DNA of 64,000 nucleotides from Roseateles puraquae (GTDB lineage: Bacteria > Pseudomonadota > Gammaproteobacteria > Burkholderiales > Burkholderiaceae_C), in assembly GCF_002205845.1 (NCBI RefSeq), contig NZ_NISI01000011.1:1-64000 (forward strand), given 5' to 3'. This document shows positions 8,436-15,335 of this stretch, piece after piece. A program made the position numbers and the translations under genes. The notes under the pieces are model-generated. The model was not told the DNA's origin. It made no database searches and saw only the letters and a program-made list of their open reading frames with translations. Position 1 is the first letter of the stretch. Each line of letters opens with the position of its first letter.

Positions 8436-9619
8436 TCTTCGTCCTCTTCGTCAAACAGGTCCATCGCCGCATTCACCTCATTGCCCGCGCTCAGGGTTGC
8501 GGGGTGGTAGTAGTGCAGCGTGGTGTGCAGGAACTTGTGCCTCATGTACTTCTGGGCCGTCTCAGGCGAGTACAGCGGGACCATCAACGTGCAGCCCGAG
8601 TGGCGCAGGGTATGCGGGGTCAGCTTGTCGGCGATGACGCCGCTGGCGATCGCAACCTGCTTCAGCCGTACACGGAAGGTGCTGGGCGACACAACCCCAC
8701 CTCGTTCGCTGATGAACAGGAGTTCGCCGACACGGTAGGTCTTGCCCTCGAACGTGCAGGTGGTCGTGTCTTCATCGCCGATCTTGCGACGGAGCAACAT
8801 CTTCGGCCTGATGGTGCGGATGTACCAATCCAGCAGGTCGTGGACCTGCTGCTCGCGCATGGGAATGGTGCCCGTGACTTGGTTCTTCCCCGTCACGGTC
8901 AGGCTGCCGAGCTTGCCGAAGCGCTCCATCGCCGCCTCATGGCTGGGCTTGAAGGCGCTCATCTGGCATGACACCAACTCCGAGACGCGCAGCGCGAAGT
9001 GGATGGCCACATGAAACATCACCCGGTCGCGGATGAGCGGCAGCAGAGTCTTGCTTCGACCGGCGTAGGCCTGCTGGATTTCGAATCGGAACGTCGCGTC
9101 GATCGCGTCGATCTGATCCGGAGTCAGCGCCCATCCCTTGGGTTTCCAGTTGGCCTTGTACTTCTTGACGCTGACGCCGTTCTCTTCGTTGATGAAGACT
9201 CGCGGCCGAACCTTGAAGGTGCTGAGGATTTCGTTGGCCCGGTCGGCGTCCAGCATGTAGTTCTGGAACGACCGCCAGGCAGAGCAGTAGCCAGCCACCG
9301 TCGACGGCGCCAGGAACGTCTCCGTTGCCGGATCGCAGCGCGAATCGAGGTACAGGCCGACATGGTCCTTCTTCAGCTCCCACGGCGGCACCTTCGCGTG
9401 GTTAAGCAGGCGGAAGACATCGTCCTTGTGCCCCTTGCAGGTCTTGGGCAGCGCGCCGTCCAGATGCTGCAGCTGACGCTGCCAGTCGTTGATCAGATTG
9501 CTGGCGTAGACCTTCTCCGCGCCGGTGAGGAACGGCAGGCTTGGGTCGCACCCAGGCGCTGGGTTTTCTGCCCCGATAGGTGCAGTATTCAGCGTGCTGG
9601 AAATGGCCACAACGTTCAT
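8432..9619 (-). CDS. Tyrosine site-specific recombinase / phage-type integrase
   Basis: This is a 395-residue integrase from the ATG at 9619. It has an N-terminal SAM-like core-binding domain (about 30-150) and a catalytic domain with R211 in ALRVSEL, a Lys near 245 (TGKNQVTG), H336-x-x-R339 (TPHTLRHSG), H361 and the nucleophile Y370 in TLHYYHP. The catalytic set looks complete. An upstream in-frame ATG at 9667 would place the first residues over a palindromic operator, so I prefer 9619. No Shine-Dalgarno sequence precedes 9619, and a possible -10 lies only 10 nt upstream, so the mRNA may be nearly leaderless. The enzyme probably mobilises the island that contains the RM genes. The attachment sites were not identified. 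Confidence 0.88.
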   Translation of the reverse strand: MNVVAISSTLNTAPIGAENPAPGCDPSLPFLTGAEKVYASNLINDWQRQLQHLDGALPKTCKGHKDDVFRLLNHAKVPPWELKKDHVGLYLDSRCDPATETFLAPSTVAGYCSAWRSFQNYMLDADRANEILSTFKVRPRVFINEENGVSVKKYKANWKPKGWALTPDQIDAIDATFRFEIQQAYAGRSKTLLPLIRDRVMFHVAIHFALRVSELVSCQMSAFKPSHEAAMERFGKLGSLTVTGKNQVTGTIPMREQQVHDLLDWYIRTIRPKMLLRRKIGDEDTTTCTFEGKTYRVGELLFISERGGVVSPSTFRVRLKQVAIASGVIADKLTPHTLRHSGCTLMVPLYSPETAQKYMRHKFLHTTLHYYHPATLSAGNEVNAAMDLFDEEDEE

Positions 9620-9629
9620 TCTGTGCACG

Positions 9630-9659
9630 AGGTTAGCACAGAGAGCCAGAACGTGCAAT
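9630..9659 (-). promoter_or_regulatory. Candidate promoter of the integrase operon
   Basis: On the minus strand TTGCAC lies 17 nt before TAACCT, giving reasonable -35 and weaker -10 elements (only three -10 bases match). The -35 lies inside the proximal dyad operator. The predicted start of transcription is within a few bases of the integrase ATG at 9619, consistent with the missing Shine-Dalgarno. Confidence 0.35.
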
Positions 9660-9670
9660 TCCTGCACGTT
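9650..9670. promoter_or_regulatory. Dyad operator, proximal copy
   Basis: A perfect inverted repeat has arms AACGTGCA and TGCACGTT around 5 bp. It overlaps the -35 of the candidate integrase promoter, so a bound protein would block transcription. The XRE protein of the operon is the likely ligand. A recombinase core site is the alternative. Confidence 0.6.
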
Positions 9671-9706
9671 TCGCGCTGTGGTGGTTCAGGCCTCAGTTGC
9701 AGAAAC

Positions 9707-9741
9707 CCGACTATTGAGTCGGAACGTGCAAATCTTGCACG
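9707..9741. promoter_or_regulatory. Distal dyad operator (9723-9741) with adjacent small hairpin (9707-9722)
   Basis: The arms CGTGCAA and TTGCACG around 3 bp (9725-9741) match the proximal dyad in the AACGTGCA core, same orientation. The two copies start 73 bp apart, close to seven helical turns, so proteins bound to both would face the same side of the DNA. A separate hairpin with arms CCGACT and AGTCGG (loop ATTG) directly adjoins the distal copy. Repression by looping, or a recombination site with core and arm elements, are both possible. Confidence 0.5.
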
Positions 9742-9769
9742 CCAAAACGAGGCATATGCGTGAGAAATG

Positions 9770-9794
9770 AAAAAAGCGCCCCGCGGGGCGCTTT
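9770..9794 (-). terminator. Rho-independent terminator of the PEP-CTERM gene
   Basis: The stem GCGCCCC/GGGGCGC, extended by A-T pairs, is followed on the minus strand by six T residues. It lies 20 bp beyond the stop of the PEP-CTERM gene and marks the core-genome side of the island boundary. Confidence 0.85.
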
Positions 9795-9813
9795 CGTTCT
9801 GGTGGCTTGGCAC

Positions 9814-10590
9814 TCAGCCGCGGCGACGGCGTGCGATGAAGCCGACGGCCAGCAGGCCCGACAGCATCAGCGCGTAGGTCTGGGGTTCCGGCACGGCCGA
9901 AACGGCGATGCTGCCGGTGGGCAGGGCGCCGGTTTCCCAGTTCTGGGCATCGGCGAAGGTCGCCAGCCACTCGTCCTTGGTCTTGGCCGCGCCGGCCAGC
10001 ACTGACGTCTTGACGTGGATGCTGGTGGACGACGAAAAGGCCAGGCTGAGCGCGGTGCTGCCGGCAGTCAGGCCCGGGGTGACGTTGCCCGAGCCGGAGT
10101 CGGTGGCGTTCTCGAAGCCGTTGGTGTCGTCGAAGGCGAACAGGTGCGTCTGCGTGGCGGTGTTGAACAGCGGGTTGGTGGCGTTGCTGTTCTGGAAGGC
10201 ATAGATCTGGTCACCCGACTGGCCCAGCGCCAGCGAGGCGTAGCTGCCGGCCGTGGTGCCGGCGATGCTGCCGCTGGTGGTGAAGCCACCGCCGATGCTG
10301 GAGATGATGGTGCCGGCCGACACGGCCGAGGTCGCCGTCCAGCGGGTCAGGTTCTCGTTGCCGTCGCCATCGGTGGCGGTGGCCCCGCGGAAGGCGCTGC
10401 CGTTCCAGCCGTTGTCGGTGAAGTACACCACCTCGCCCGCCGCGATGTTGCTCAGCGCGACGAAGACGAAGGAGTCGGGCGAGCCGTTGTTGATGCGGCC
10501 GATGATGGCGATGTCGCCCGCAGTCAGGGCGGCGTGGGCCGGCAGCGCGGTGGCAGCGGCCAGGGCCAGGGAGAGCAGGGTCTTGGTCAT
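9814..10590 (-). CDS. PEP-CTERM sorted secreted protein
   Basis: The 258-residue protein starts with a signal peptide (MTKTLLSLALAAATALPAHA) and ends in a textbook PEP-CTERM tail: VPEPQTYAL, a hydrophobic stretch and RRRRG. Exosortase/EpsH systems recognise this signal, cleave it and deliver the protein to the exopolysaccharide-rich surface. The mature part is rich in Ser, Thr, Gly and Asn (DIAIIGRINNGSPDSFVFVALSNI, FTDNGWNGSAFRG) and resembles secreted proteins with a lamin-tail-like beta-sandwich; its ligand is unknown. I use the ATG at 10590, where the signal peptide begins, rather than 10641. It is a single-gene unit with its own terminator. No exosortase gene lies in this window. Confidence 0.85.
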   Translation of the reverse strand: MTKTLLSLALAAATALPAHAALTAGDIAIIGRINNGSPDSFVFVALSNIAAGEVVYFTDNGWNGSAFRGATATDGDGNENLTRWTATSAVSAGTIISSIGGGFTTSGSIAGTTAGSYASLALGQSGDQIYAFQNSNATNPLFNTATQTHLFAFDDTNGFENATDSGSGNVTPGLTAGSTALSLAFSSSTSIHVKTSVLAGAAKTKDEWLATFADAQNWETGALPTGSIAVSAVPEPQTYALMLSGLLAVGFIARRRRG

Positions 10591-10658
10591 GGTGAAGTCC
10601 AGGAAGGGAAAGCGTCGGCCGCGACTCTGTCCATGGCCCATGACCTCACCGTGACATG

Positions 10659-10680
10659 CGCCCCCTCAGCTGAGGGGGCC
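10659..10680. terminator. GC-rich hairpin after the HNH-like gene
   Basis: Perfect arms GCCCCCTCA and TGAGGGGGC meet with almost no loop. It lies just beyond the stop of the minus-strand gene ending at 10686 and upstream of the PEP-CTERM gene. There is no strong U-tract on either strand, so termination is plausible but not certain. Confidence 0.5.
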
Positions 10681-10685
10681 GTTCT

Positions 10686-11738
10686 TCATGCCGCGTAGCC
10701 GCCCGTGGCCAGCGCCCAGCCGTCGGTGCCGTCGTGATGGCGCTGGACATGCACCGGGCTGAGCTTCTTCGCCGCGGCACGCTCCACCAGGGCTTCGGCC
10801 TGTTCGGGCACCAACTGCAGGGCGAACCGTGCCCAGCGCTTTTGCACCAGCGGCAGGGCCCAGGCGTCTTCGAGCGCCCAGCGGATTTCATGTGGCTCCT
10901 GCAGTTCGGCCGCCGCCAGCACCCGCGGCGCCAGGGCCAGCAGGAAGCGGTTGAAGTCGGCTCGCAAGGCATCGGTCGGCAGCAGGGCTTCAAGCCGGGA
11001 CAGGCGGGCGCTCCAGCCGGGCGTGGCGAGCTGGCGGGTGACGAAGGCCTGCAGCGCCTGGATCGGGTTGAACAGGCGCAGGCGGTTCGGCGGCAGCACG
11101 CGCAGCGGGATCTGGGCGGCCTGCTCGTGGCTCAATGGGGTCACGAAGCTGGCCAGCACCGTGAGGCGGCCCCATTCGGCTTCGGCCAGGCCGCCGATGC
11201 GGGTGATCGGGCCGGCAGCGCAGCTGGCGGCCATGGCCTGCAGGGCCTGGTGGTCGCGGCTGGCCTTGGCCTGGTTGGCACGTCGGCTCATGACGGCCAG
11301 GTTGCCCGCGGCATAGCCGGCGTCGTCCCGCACACGGTCGATGCTGCGGTTGTCGTCGCCCAGCAGCTCGCGGGTGATGGGGCAGTGGGTCGTGTCCAGC
11401 TGGGCGAGGTGGTGGGGGGTGAGCTGGATGTCCTCGAAATGGCGACCGCGCGTCCAGGCGTGGGTGCGCAGGGCCAGCCATTGCTCGACCTGTGGGCTGG
11501 CCGGCGTGCGCACCGGGCGGCCCCGGGCCGCGAGCCAGCCGCGCTGCAGTGGCGACTGCGGGTAGAGGTGGGCGATGGGCGGGGTCACACCGTGCAGGGC
11601 GTAGTCGCGGCCCAGGGCCAGGCCGATGCGCTCGTGAGCGCTGGCTTCGCGCGAGGCGGCGGGCGTGTCGTCCATGTCCAGCGCGAACTGGACGAGGGCG
11701 CCGGACGTGGGGACTGTGCGATTGAGGACGGCTTGCAT
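10686..11738 (-). CDS. Uncharacterised protein with an HNH-like core, divergent from a WYL regulator
   Basis: The 350-residue protein starts at 11738, where AGGAG lies 6 nt upstream; an upstream ATG at 11825 lacks this. Residues 119-158 contain C119-P-I, SIDRV, GYAAGN and SRRANQAK, the layout of HNH/McrA-like endonuclease cores (C...SxDRxxxxxGYxxGN...ANxxK). The usual catalytic His is not evident, so nuclease activity is uncertain. The rest is alpha-helical with no recognised domain, including a long region (about 200-340) rich in Ala, Leu and Arg. It shares a 114-bp divergent control region with a WYL-domain regulator, which suggests the regulator controls it. I do not know a named family. 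Confidence 0.55.
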   Translation of the reverse strand: MQAVLNRTVPTSGALVQFALDMDDTPAASREASAHERIGLALGRDYALHGVTPPIAHLYPQSPLQRGWLAARGRPVRTPASPQVEQWLALRTHAWTRGRHFEDIQLTPHHLAQLDTTHCPITRELLGDDNRSIDRVRDDAGYAAGNLAVMSRRANQAKASRDHQALQAMAASCAAGPITRIGGLAEAEWGRLTVLASFVTPLSHEQAAQIPLRVLPPNRLRLFNPIQALQAFVTRQLATPGWSARLSRLEALLPTDALRADFNRFLLALAPRVLAAAELQEPHEIRWALEDAWALPLVQKRWARFALQLVPEQAEALVERAAAKKLSPVHVQRHHDGTDGWALATGGYAA

Positions 11739-11818
11739 ATCGGGCTCCTGGTTGCTAGGCACGCCGATGAAGTCGCGGGCCTTGTGCGGCAGTCTCTGAG
11801 CCAGGTCGCTCATGAGAT

Positions 11819-11843
11819 GATCCACCCCAAAACCACTGTGGAT
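11819..11843. promoter_or_regulatory. Dyad in the HNH-like/WYL divergent control region
   Basis: Arms ATCCAC and GTGGAT are separated by 13 bp, ending 9 bp before the WYL gene ATG. The position fits an autoregulatory operator of the WYL protein. The arms are short, so this is a modest call. Confidence 0.35.
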
Positions 11844-11852
11844 TTATTCAGC

Positions 11853-12821
11853 ATGGATCGCACCGAGCGCTTCTACAAGATCGAGCACCTGATCCGCTCC
11901 CGCGGCTGCGTGTCGTTTGCGGTGCTGCTGGAGGCGCTGGAGGTGTCGCCCGCCACGCTCAAGCGCGACCTGGCCTACCTGCGGGAGCGGCTGGATGCGC
12001 CCATCGAGTACGACGCGGTCGAGAACGGCTACCGCTTCGGCCAGCAGTGGCGCGGCGGCAAGCATGAGCTGCCCGGCGTGTGGTTCAACGAAGCCGAACT
12101 GCATGCGCTGCTGACCATGCAGCAGATGCTGGCGGGCCTGGACGATCAAGGCGTGGTGGGCCGCCATCTGCAGCCGATGTTCGACAAGATCACCGGCATG
12201 CTGGGTGTGGACGCCGCCGAGGCCGACGAGTTGCGCCGGCGCGTCAAGCTGATCGGCACGGCACGGCGGCGGGTGGCCAGCGACAGTTTCGAGACCGTCG
12301 GCAGCGCGGTCGTCAAGCGCCGCCGCCTGGCCATCCGCTACCGCAAGAAGCGCGATGGCGTGGCCAGCGAGCGTGAGGTGTCACCCCAGCGCCTGGTGCA
12401 TCACCGCCACGCCTGGTACCTGGACGCCTGGTGCCATGCCAGCGAGGGCTACCGCCGATTTGCGCTGGACGGCATCGAGGCGGCCAGCCTGCTCGAAACC
12501 GCAGCCAAGCCAGTACCGCTGGACGAACTGGAGGCGGAGCTGGACCAGGGCTACGGCATCTTCGCCGGGGGCAGCCCGAAGCAGGCTGAGCTGGTTTTCA
12601 GTGCCGAGGCGGCAGCCTGGGTATCGCGCGAGGAATGGCACCCGGCCCAGCACAGTGAGTTCCTGCCGGACGGCCGCTGGCGCCTGCAGCTGCCCTATGT
12701 CGACGACACCGAGCTGCTGATGGACCTGCTGCGGCATGCGGGCCAGGTCGAGGTGGTGGGCCCACCCGCGCTGCGCGAGGCCCATGCGCATCGGCTTCGC
12801 CAGGCGGTGGCGGCGCTGTAG
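11853..12821 (+). CDS. WYL-domain transcriptional regulator (HTH-WYL-WCX)
   Basis: The 322-residue protein has an N-terminal HTH_11-type helix-turn-helix (DRTERFYKIEHLIRSRG, residues 2-60), a WYL domain at about 145-220 (RYRKKRDGVASEREVSPQRLVHHRHAWYLDAWC) and a C-terminal WCX domain to 320 (GSPKQAELVFSAEAAAWV). This is the standard layout of the family, whose WYL domain senses nucleotides or nucleic acid fragments. Several relatives (BrxR, CapW) repress phage-defence genes. The start at 11853 follows the dyad; an ATG at 11817 is possible. It is divergent from the HNH-like gene and has no other obvious target. Confidence 0.88.
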   Translation: MDRTERFYKIEHLIRSRGCVSFAVLLEALEVSPATLKRDLAYLRERLDAPIEYDAVENGYRFGQQWRGGKHELPGVWFNEAELHALLTMQQMLAGLDDQGVVGRHLQPMFDKITGMLGVDAAEADELRRRVKLIGTARRRVASDSFETVGSAVVKRRRLAIRYRKKRDGVASEREVSPQRLVHHRHAWYLDAWCHASEGYRRFALDGIEAASLLETAAKPVPLDELEAELDQGYGIFAGGSPKQAELVFSAEAAAWVSREEWHPAQHSEFLPDGRWRLQLPYVDDTELLMDLLRHAGQVEVVGPPALREAHAHRLRQAVAAL

Positions 12822-12912
12822 GACAAATCCGCGTCATTTGAGCGAGGTCATATCGCCGCCGCGCAATCGCGTTAGTCTTGCGCCATGTTTGACCCTGAAT
12901 GAGGAGCCTGCG

Positions 12913-13221
12913 ATGAGTGATACCGCCCAAGCCAAGGAAAAGCTGGCCAGCGATTTCCGTGCCGTGATGGACGACATCGATGCGCTGATGACGGCCACCA
13001 CCAACAAGGCGGACACCGAGGTCAAGGCGCTGCGCGAGCGCATCCAGGACCGCCTCTCCGGCGCGAAGGAAAAGCTGCTGGACGCCCAGCATGAAGCCAT
13101 CCAGCGTGCCAAGGATGCCGCGACCGCGACCGACGACTACGTGCATGCCAAGCCCTGGCAGGCGATTGGCGTCGCCGCAGCGGTCGGCCTGGCGTTGGGC
13201 GTGCTGATCGGCCGCCGCTGA
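12913..13221 (+). CDS. DUF883 (YqjD/ElaB-type) membrane-anchored protein
   Basis: The 102-residue protein has a long amphipathic coiled-coil segment (residues 5-75) and a C-terminal membrane segment that begins at the conserved KPWQAIGVAAAVGLALGVLIGRR. This is the typical YqjD/ElaB pattern; in E. coli these proteins bind ribosomes at the inner membrane in stationary phase. GAGGAG lies 6 nt before the ATG. It is first of three genes in the same order as E. coli yqjD-yqjE-yqjK. The close spacing (13 bp, then a 4-bp overlap) indicates one transcript. Confidence 0.88.
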   Translation: MSDTAQAKEKLASDFRAVMDDIDALMTATTNKADTEVKALRERIQDRLSGAKEKLLDAQHEAIQRAKDAATATDDYVHAKPWQAIGVAAAVGLALGVLIGRR

Positions 13222-13234
13222 TCCCGAGACGCTC

Positions 13235-13621
13235 TTGAGCGACGACAAGGAACCCGTCTCCGGGCCGCTGCGGCGGCTCGGGGCGTCGATGCTGACACTC
13301 GGGCGCATCCGGCTCGAGCTGTTTGCCATCGAGGCGCAGGAGGAGAAGGAGCGCATTGCCAGCCTGCTGCTGTGGGCTGTGCTGGCGGCGCTGCTGGCGG
13401 GCTTCGGGCTTCTCATGGTGATCCTGCTGATCACCGTGGCCCTGTGGGACAGCCATCGCCTGCTGGCGCTGGGCGCTGGCACGGCCGTGCTGGTCGCGGC
13501 GGCGACTGTGGCGGTCAGCAAGGTGAAGGCCTTGATCGACCAGCCGGCCAGCCTCTTCCAGGCCAGCATCGGTGAATTGCGTGCCGATGCAGACGCGCTG
13601 CGGCGCACGCCCGGGCCATGA
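13235..13621 (+). CDS. YqjE-type phage-holin-superfamily membrane protein
   Basis: The 128-residue protein has two central membrane segments (about 46-68 and 75-97) and basic and acidic flanks, as in the Phage_holin_3_6/YqjE family. The N-terminal phrase LRRLGASMLTLGRIRLELFAIEAQEEKERI is characteristic of it. The start is a TTG at 13235; no better in-frame start fits the spacing. The function is envelope-associated and poorly defined. The name holin reflects fold similarity only. Confidence 0.8.
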   Translation: MSDDKEPVSGPLRRLGASMLTLGRIRLELFAIEAQEEKERIASLLLWAVLAALLAGFGLLMVILLITVALWDSHRLLALGAGTAVLVAAATVAVSKVKALIDQPASLFQASIGELRADADALRRTPGP

Positions 13622-13920
13622 TCCCGCGCATTCCTGACGACCCCGGGGCCCGTGCCGAGCGCAAGGCCAACCTGCTGCTCGCGTCTGAAGTGATGCGGGG
13701 CCAGGCCGCGCTGGCGGTCGATGACCTGGGTGAACGGGCCGACCGCTGGGCCGTGCGCCTGATGGCCTGGCGCAATCTGCTTGCCAATCCGTTGGTCCTG
13801 GCCACGGCGGGCGGTGGCGCGGCCTTCTTTGCGGCGAGTGGTCCGCAGCAGCGCAGCCGCTTCTGGCGCGGCCTGCGCTGGGCGTGGCTGGCCTGGCGGG
13901 TGTGGCGCCGGCCGCGGTGA
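13618..13920 (+). CDS. YqjK-like small protein
   Basis: This is the last gene of the yqjDE-like operon, with its ATG overlapping the yqjE stop (ATGA). The 100-residue product is Arg-rich (ARAERKANLLLASEVMRGQ) with one hydrophobic stretch near 57-73 (NPLVLATAGGGAAFFAA), and ends in a Trp/Arg-rich tail (RFWRGLRWAWLAWRVWRRPR). Gene order and composition support the call; direct sequence similarity to E. coli YqjK is weak. Confidence 0.65.
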   Translation: MIPRIPDDPGARAERKANLLLASEVMRGQAALAVDDLGERADRWAVRLMAWRNLLANPLVLATAGGGAAFFAASGPQQRSRFWRGLRWAWLAWRVWRRPR

Positions 13921-13936
13921 AACGCGGCCTGGGGTG

Positions 13937-14353
13937 TCAGCTCAGCGGGCTGTCCCGGCCGCGGCTGTGCGCTGGCACGGCGTCCAGGTCGTGCAGCCAG
14001 GGCATGGCCGAGCTCTTCCACACCTGAAGCCGCGGGTGAATCTCGGCGCGTTCATTGACGCAGCCCAGGCGGATGTTCATCACCTTCGGCGTGTCGGCCT
14101 CGGTCGCGTAGAGCTGGGTGCCGCAGTCGGCACAGAAGGCCTGCGCGCGGCGGTTGCCGCTGGCGGCCACTTTCACGTAGTGGCGGGCCTGGCCCTGCAT
14201 GTGCACCTGCTCGACCGGCACGGCGACGACCGCGCGAAACGGCGCCCCCGACAGCACCTGGCAGTCGCTGCAATGGCAGACGAAGACCTTCTCAGGGTCG
14301 ATGAGGGCGGTGAAGCGGATGGCACCGCAATGGCATTGGCCGGTGATTTGCAT
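13937..14353 (-). CDS. GFA-family (glutathione-dependent formaldehyde-activating-like) zinc protein
   Basis: The 138-residue protein from the ATG at 14353 shows the complete zinc-binding Cys pattern of the GFA/CENP-V fold: CHCGAI (about 8-13), VCHCSDC (about 31-37) and FCADCGTQL (about 84-92). Family members were first linked to S-hydroxymethylglutathione formation, but most have no proven enzyme activity. The gene lies 14 bp downstream of the cobalamin adenosyltransferase gene and is probably co-transcribed with it. A much longer reading frame extends upstream into that gene but has no credible N-terminus. Confidence 0.85.
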   Translation of the reverse strand: MQITGQCHCGAIRFTALIDPEKVFVCHCSDCQVLSGAPFRAVVAVPVEQVHMQGQARHYVKVAASGNRRAQAFCADCGTQLYATEADTPKVMNIRLGCVNERAEIHPRLQVWKSSAMPWLHDLDAVPAHSRGRDSPLS

Positions 14354-14367
14354 GGGGCGTCCGCCGG

Positions 14368-14952
14368 TCAGTTGTCGGCCGCATCGAGGCGCTTCATGCG
14401 CTCGCTCTGCCAGTAGACGTCGTCGCCGCCCAGGCCGTCGAGGTTGGCGCGGTTGAGCACGCGGGCCAGCACGAAGAGCAGATCCGACAGGCGGTTCAGG
14501 TATTGGCGCGGCGCGGTGTTGACCGTCTCCGCTGCAGCCACGGCCAGCACGGCACGCTCGGCGCGGCGCGCCACGGTGCGGCATACATGCGCGATGGCGG
14601 CGCTGCGGGTGCCGGCCGGGAGGATGAACTCCTTCAGGCGCGGCAGGTGTTCGTTGTAGTGGGCCAGGGCTTCGTCCAGGCGCAGCACGGCGGCGTCTTT
14701 CAGCAGCATGCCACCGGGCCAGGACAGCTCACCGCCGAGGTTGAACAGCTCGTGCTGGATGGTGATGAGCAACTCCCGGACGTCATCGGGCAGGGGCTCG
14801 GCCAGCAGCACGCCGAGGTGGGAGTTGAGCTCGTCGACATCGCCCATGGCCTGCACGCGCAGGTGGGTCTTGGGCACACGGCTGCCGTCGGAGAGGCCGG
14901 TGGTGCCATCGTCACCCGTGCGGGTGGCGATCTGGGAGAGGCGGTTGCCCAT
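14368..14952 (-). CDS. pduO: PduO-type ATP:cob(I)alamin adenosyltransferase
   Basis: The 194-residue enzyme transfers the adenosyl group of ATP to cob(I)alamin to make coenzyme B12. Signature elements are the N-terminal ATP loop TRTGDDGTTGLSDGSRV, the VDELNSHLGV helix (about 40-49), and the C-terminal RRAERAV and YLNRLSDLLFVLAR segments. Length and motif order match the PduO/MMAB family closely. It is followed by the GFA gene. No other cobalamin gene lies nearby, so it probably serves general cofactor supply, for example for methylmalonyl-CoA mutase or class II ribonucleotide reductase elsewhere. Confidence 0.93.
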   Translation of the reverse strand: MGNRLSQIATRTGDDGTTGLSDGSRVPKTHLRVQAMGDVDELNSHLGVLLAEPLPDDVRELLITIQHELFNLGGELSWPGGMLLKDAAVLRLDEALAHYNEHLPRLKEFILPAGTRSAAIAHVCRTVARRAERAVLAVAAAETVNTAPRQYLNRLSDLLFVLARVLNRANLDGLGGDDVYWQSERMKRLDAADN

Positions 14953-15021
14953 GGTTGGCGCGGTGAGAAGCCGGAAAACGCGGATTCTCAGCGACCTGCG
15001 CCACGCGCCCGGCAGTCAGGG

Positions 15022-15246
15022 TCAATGACGGCGGCCGCTGCGGTGAAAGCCGGGCTTGTGCACCGGTGCTGCATGCGGGCGCAGCCCAGGGTTGCCCGGC
15101 ACACGGTCCAGCGCGGGTGGGGCTTCGGCGGGCTGACGATCAAAGCCCGTCAGCTCGCGCCAGCGGGCCACGAGCAGGTCCCATCGCAGCGCCCCGATCA
15201 CCAGCAACGCAGCGGCAGCGATCAGCAGCAGCCAGGTGAAGTTCAT
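15022..15246 (-). CDS. Small single-pass membrane protein, unknown
   Basis: The 74-residue protein has an N-terminal membrane anchor (NFTWLLLIAAAALLVIGAL) and a polar Pro/Arg/His-rich cytoplasmic or periplasmic tail. GGGAG is 7 nt before the ATG, which makes it a credible gene. It lies between the adenosyltransferase gene and the divergent flavoprotein gene. No family recognised. Confidence 0.6.
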   Translation of the reverse strand: MNFTWLLLIAAAALLVIGALRWDLLVARWRELTGFDRQPAEAPPALDRVPGNPGLRPHAAPVHKPGFHRSGRRH

Positions 15247-15310
15247 GGTGAAGCTCCCGGTTGTGGAGGCTTGATGCTGGCACCCGGGGCGGTCGGCTGC
15301 AACACAATCA

Positions 15311-15326
15311 CCTGATCTGCATCAGG
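15311..15326. promoter_or_regulatory. Palindrome overlapping the flavoprotein gene's ribosome site
   Basis: CCTGAT-CTGC-ATCAGG is a perfect 6-bp-arm inverted repeat whose right arm runs into the AGGAG ribosome site of the gene starting at 15336. It could be an operator for a GntR-type repressor or an RNA hairpin masking the ribosome site. Confidence 0.45.
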
Positions 15327-15335
15327 AGATCTGCA

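Noticed and set aside
10734-11816. N-terminal extension of the WYL gene over the HNH-like gene
   Set aside because: The extension is antisense to a gene with a good ribosome site, and the WYL protein has a normal N-terminal HTH at 11853.
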